This document shows, piece after piece, positions 60,421-64,000 of a DNA stretch of 64,000 bases. Both the position numbers and the translations under genes were made by a program. The stretch is from positions 455,783 through 519,782 of the forward strand of contig JALGAQ010000010.1 of assembly GCA_028829895.1 (NCBI GenBank), written 5' to 3'. Below the pieces are notes generated by a model, which saw nothing but the letters and a program-made list of their open reading frames with translations, searched no databases and had not been told where the DNA came from. The stretch is from Sinotaia quadrata (taxonomy: Eukaryota > Mollusca > Gastropoda > Architaenioglossa > Viviparidae). The first letter of the stretch is position 1, and every line of letters begins with the position of its first letter.

Positions 60421-63080
60421 CTAGCTATTTCATAGAGTAAAATTGAACAGGTGTTTCCAATGTACTTAGCTTTTACGATCAACAAGTATATAATTTTGTA
60501 AAACGTGACATCCATTAATGAAACATCTGTCAACAGGCTTTTAAAGCTAGATGTCAATACTTGATAAGTAAATACAACTTTAAATTAGAGATTATTAGCT
60601 GAATATTTATTCTGTTTTAGGTTTTTTTCTGAGGTGCACATTTACAAAAATTACTACTGTGCATTAGTTTTTCTGAAAAAAGAACAACTAATTTTGACTA
60701 AATTCAGTGAGACAGACTATGCTCCCTTGATACAAGGTGAATTGTTTATATACCCATATGCCACTGCAGAGCTAAAACTATACTAATTATACTGACCTAG
60801 AAATTAACTTTTCATTTCTTTTGTATAAACAACTTCTATTAAAAGAGGAAATTGCTTTAATATGTGGAATAGCATATCATTATGTTAGTAAGCAAATATA
60901 ACAGTCATAAAGTGTACATTTATAATAAGAGAATATGTCATAAATCTATCAACACAATTGTTAGAAATGCTCAACTAGGCGATGACCTTTACATCTGAAG
61001 TATATATATAAATATTTTAAAATACAGTATTATGTAAATGTATGACCAACTCCTGTAACACTTCGCTATTAGGAGGGGTCATCTTGAGCACTGAAATTTA
61101 TATAAGAAAATGATACTCAACTAAATCGAGCTGAACTGTTAAGAATGACAAGCTTCAATTCAGTACGAGCTACAAATATAAAATAAGAAAATCTGACACA
61201 ACTGCATCAGCAGTTATTACTAGCAGTGAACTTTTATCAGAGGTTAAACCTATCAGCAGATCATCCAATGTGACATAAAACAATATCAAACTTATTTTCT
61301 AGTCCAAGTCTGTGAAACATCAGATGCAAGTCTCTATATGGAGGATAAGAATAGTATTAAATAAGTTTTGTGTCAATGCTTATCTCACATGAAAATGAAG
61401 CTCTATTCGACCAATAATTTGGTTTCCTCTTTGACTAAATGACCTTACTCTGTAACAATGAATCACTCACTTTTGATTTTGTTGGCTTCTGGACAATACT
61501 TGATTTCCCATATATACTTTTAACTAGTATAAATAAAAAAATGGTTTTAATTGCTATTTAAAAGTTATATCCTTTACAATGAAGCAGTGTTAAGACTGAC
61601 TAATTGGGTTTTGTCGACATCCACTCATTTAAATTTTGTGGACAAGGGTAGAATGATGCAAAAACAGCTGGAAACCTAAAATAAAACTGAAAACAGTATT
61701 TTTTAAAAATCACTCTACCCTTGAGAATATTCAATAAGATGTGAATGGTGAAATATACTTTAAATATAAATAATGAAATATACTTTGCTGTATTCACTTT
61801 TGCTGAGTGGATATCCATAGGTTTGCTAAGAGTTTGATTCTTGCCATAAACAAACTTATAGTTATTTAAATGGTTGGATGCAGGAAATTTGTGTGTGTGT
61901 GTGAGTATTTTAGTCATGTATGTGTATTTTCTTAAATCAAGTGTGGTGCAGCTTTCCATTCAGAACAGTTTTTTTTAAAATTTTGTCATTATAAGTATCA
62001 TATTATCAAATTGAATATGTGATAAACTTTCTTTTAATTTTTTTTTTTTTTTGGGGGGGGGGGGCAGGTGTGGGGATGCAAATACAGTGCGACATTCCAT
62101 TCTGAATGAAGACCACTGGAGGGAGGCAAGTCCCTCCATAGCTATCCAGGAATTGAGAATGTCCTAAGACAAAAAGCACCTTGTAAACCCTGAAAGGGAA
62201 GGTAGCAAATGTAACCTATATATATTTCATATATACATGTATTATTATGAAATAACCCAATTATTGATTACCCCAGTACTTTGTGTTTTGCAGCTCCTCA
62301 TTGTTAACATAAGTACAACTATAGCTGGCTTTAATTACAACTCTAGTAGCTACAGCTTGAAACCACCAATGCTCTTATCATTCTTATAAAATGTGTATCT
62401 CACTGATCTTTATACATTAATTAGATTGGCAGTCTAGGAATTCATTTAAGAAAAATGAGAAAAAATATCTTCTTCCCTCATTTATACAGTGTTTTACCCA
62501 GGTCATATTTTTTTCATTCAAATGTTTTTTCAGCAATCAACAGAGCAGAGCTGTGTAAAGTAGAAGATAAATAACAGTCACCATTATAGGTGAATCCCAT
62601 TCCATAGAGTTAAAAAAAAAGAGCTAATTTAAAATATTATAACTTTAGAATTTCAGAATAATTTATACTTTACAAATAAATTTATATTAAAATATATATT
62701 CCATAATATAAGTTTTCACAGTTGTACCAGCAGAACATTGGAAAACTGAAAAAATACATGATAATTCAAGTTACATAACTCTCAATCACCATGTTCGTTT
62801 AGAAATAGACACTGAGAACTCAATTCAAAAGTTTAATTGTCAAATTTGCATGTTAATTGTGATAAAACAACAATTACCAATTAAATATGGATTGTTTGGT
62901 AGGTAATTTAATGCAATATTTGTTAGGGAACATTTTATCATTATCTAAAAATTAGCAGGCTGTGAGTTAAAGTTTTTTTCATCTGGAAACTATTCAGTAA
63001 ATTTAAAAACATGTATAAGTGTCATCTGAATGTCAGGAAATAAGTAACCAAACAGAAATACATGCACTAGGTATCACATC

Positions 63081-63081
<1 letters not shown>

Positions 63082-63134
<53 letters not shown>
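63082..63134. repeat. (AC)26 microsatellite
   Basis: Uninterrupted CA/AC dinucleotide run of about 53 bp. Confidence 0.97.
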
Positions 63135-63138
<4 letters not shown>

Positions 63139-64000
63139 GTCAATAATAATATTTTACTTTCCACTGTATGAAACCTTTAAATTTTCAACTGTTCAAAACA
63201 AAAAAATTATATCACTGTAGCTCCTCATGAATTGTGTTAAACATACAGTGTACAGTGAGTTCTTTAAGTAAAGTCAAATTTGCACAACTAATACATGTAT
63301 TTAGGCATTTTGGTTTTATTTGCAGTATCAGTTACACAACTCAATTTGTCGACAGTAGTACCAGATCCCACATTTTCTTAGTTACTTATATCAGATATCA
63401 AACTAAATGCTCCTATGTTTCAACATTGTTATAAAGTATACGGTACATGTATTTCTGTGAGAAAATCCTTTTCAATTTATGCCATTTGTGTTTATGTGAG
63501 GGTCACAGGAATGCATATACTTCAAAAACTAGAAACTCACTGTAGTTGTTATGCAGTATGATGGCTTTAAGTTAATGGATCAACTAAGCAAAAAATGTTC
63601 TCAGACTGCATCTAGTGTTTGCAAAGGGAATAAAGTTTTTAACTGGCAAACAATAGAAGATGTCCATGTTTAAATGAGGAATTAATAAGATAATAAACTC
63701 AGCCAATGGCTAATAGTGATAAAACAATTTTAAGATGTGATCGTATGTATACAACTGAATGACAGGGTCTCTTTTAAAATGTCCTCACGAATGTTAAATC
63801 CATCATAATTTTCCATCTCAGAAAGACAATTAATTTTGTGTTGTGTAGATAATTACTCTTTTTTCAAATTTGTAAATGTGTACATTTATTTTCATGCTTC
63901 AGATAATTCCATGTTAAAACCTTGTATAGTTTTCATGTTGTGAGTTGAATTAGCAGGTTGTGCACATCTTTACTTATTAAATGGATCAATTATTATGGCT

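Larger units (their letters stand above)
58711..64000. other. ADSS upstream region; no gene recognised
   Basis: The first ~80 bp must hold the ADSS 5' UTR and core promoter with the CRE. Then come the hAT MITE (58792-59183), a 94 bp tandem repeat (60161-60420), a G12 tract (62053-62064) and an (AC)26 microsatellite (63082-63134). The longest open frame (61600-61959, - strand) is AT-rich, without recognisable motifs. No tRNA, rRNA or conserved exon was found. Confidence 0.55.

Noticed and set aside
61600..61959. 119-codon - strand frame, longest simple frame near the window end
   Set aside because: AT-rich codons, no domain, and a CA-repeat stretch (THTHK) within it; consistent with chance.
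63082..63134. CRISPR-like or structured array
   Set aside because: It is a plain AC dinucleotide repeat; all other arrays in the window are spacer-free tandem repeats in eukaryotic introns.

Overview
The window is AT-rich animal nuclear DNA with long introns, GT-AG splice sites, many minisatellites and small DNA-transposon remnants. Three genes can be read from conserved exons. The organism is an invertebrate metazoan; a mollusc or other lophotrochozoan fits the gene sequences and repeat style, but that is inference, not proof.

Layout. (1) 538-4461, + strand: the 3' end of a polypeptide N-acetylgalactosaminyltransferase (GALNT/pGANT) gene, covering the ricin-type lectin domain. It holds two similar phase-0 exons (538-642 and 1011-1106) that look like mutually exclusive versions of the lectin alpha repeat, followed by two constant exons. 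(2) 4462-15343: 10.9 kb of 3' flank and intergenic DNA with minisatellites, a hAT-like remnant is just upstream in the GALNT intron, and one copy of a dispersed repeat. (3) 15344-26396, + strand: a complete NAA40 (NatD) gene, nine coding exons, 243 residues. The first coding exon carries only two codons, and the acceptor of exon 5 is tandemly duplicated in frame. (4) 26397-32480: convergent 3' flanks with a decayed piggyBac transposase fragment. (5) 32481-58710, - strand: a complete adenylosuccinate synthetase (ADSS) gene, thirteen coding exons, 450 residues. Its introns host a 1.43 kb piggyBac-like non-autonomous element, a 179 bp hAT MITE with target-site duplication, and a 2.4 kb element with TA flanks and 11 bp inverted ends. 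(6) 58711-64000: the ADSS promoter side, with a perfect CRE and a 392 bp hAT MITE within 0.5 kb of the start codon, then repeats with no recognised gene.

The three genes do not form a pathway: Golgi mucin-type O-glycosylation, N-terminal acetylation of histones H4/H2A, and IMP-to-AMP purine synthesis. NAA40 and ADSS converge tail to tail. All exon joins given here were checked by reading frame: each gene's exon phases match across every intron, and the summed lengths give uninterrupted proteins close to the usual family lengths. No transcripts were available, so UTR ends and alternative splicing are predictions.
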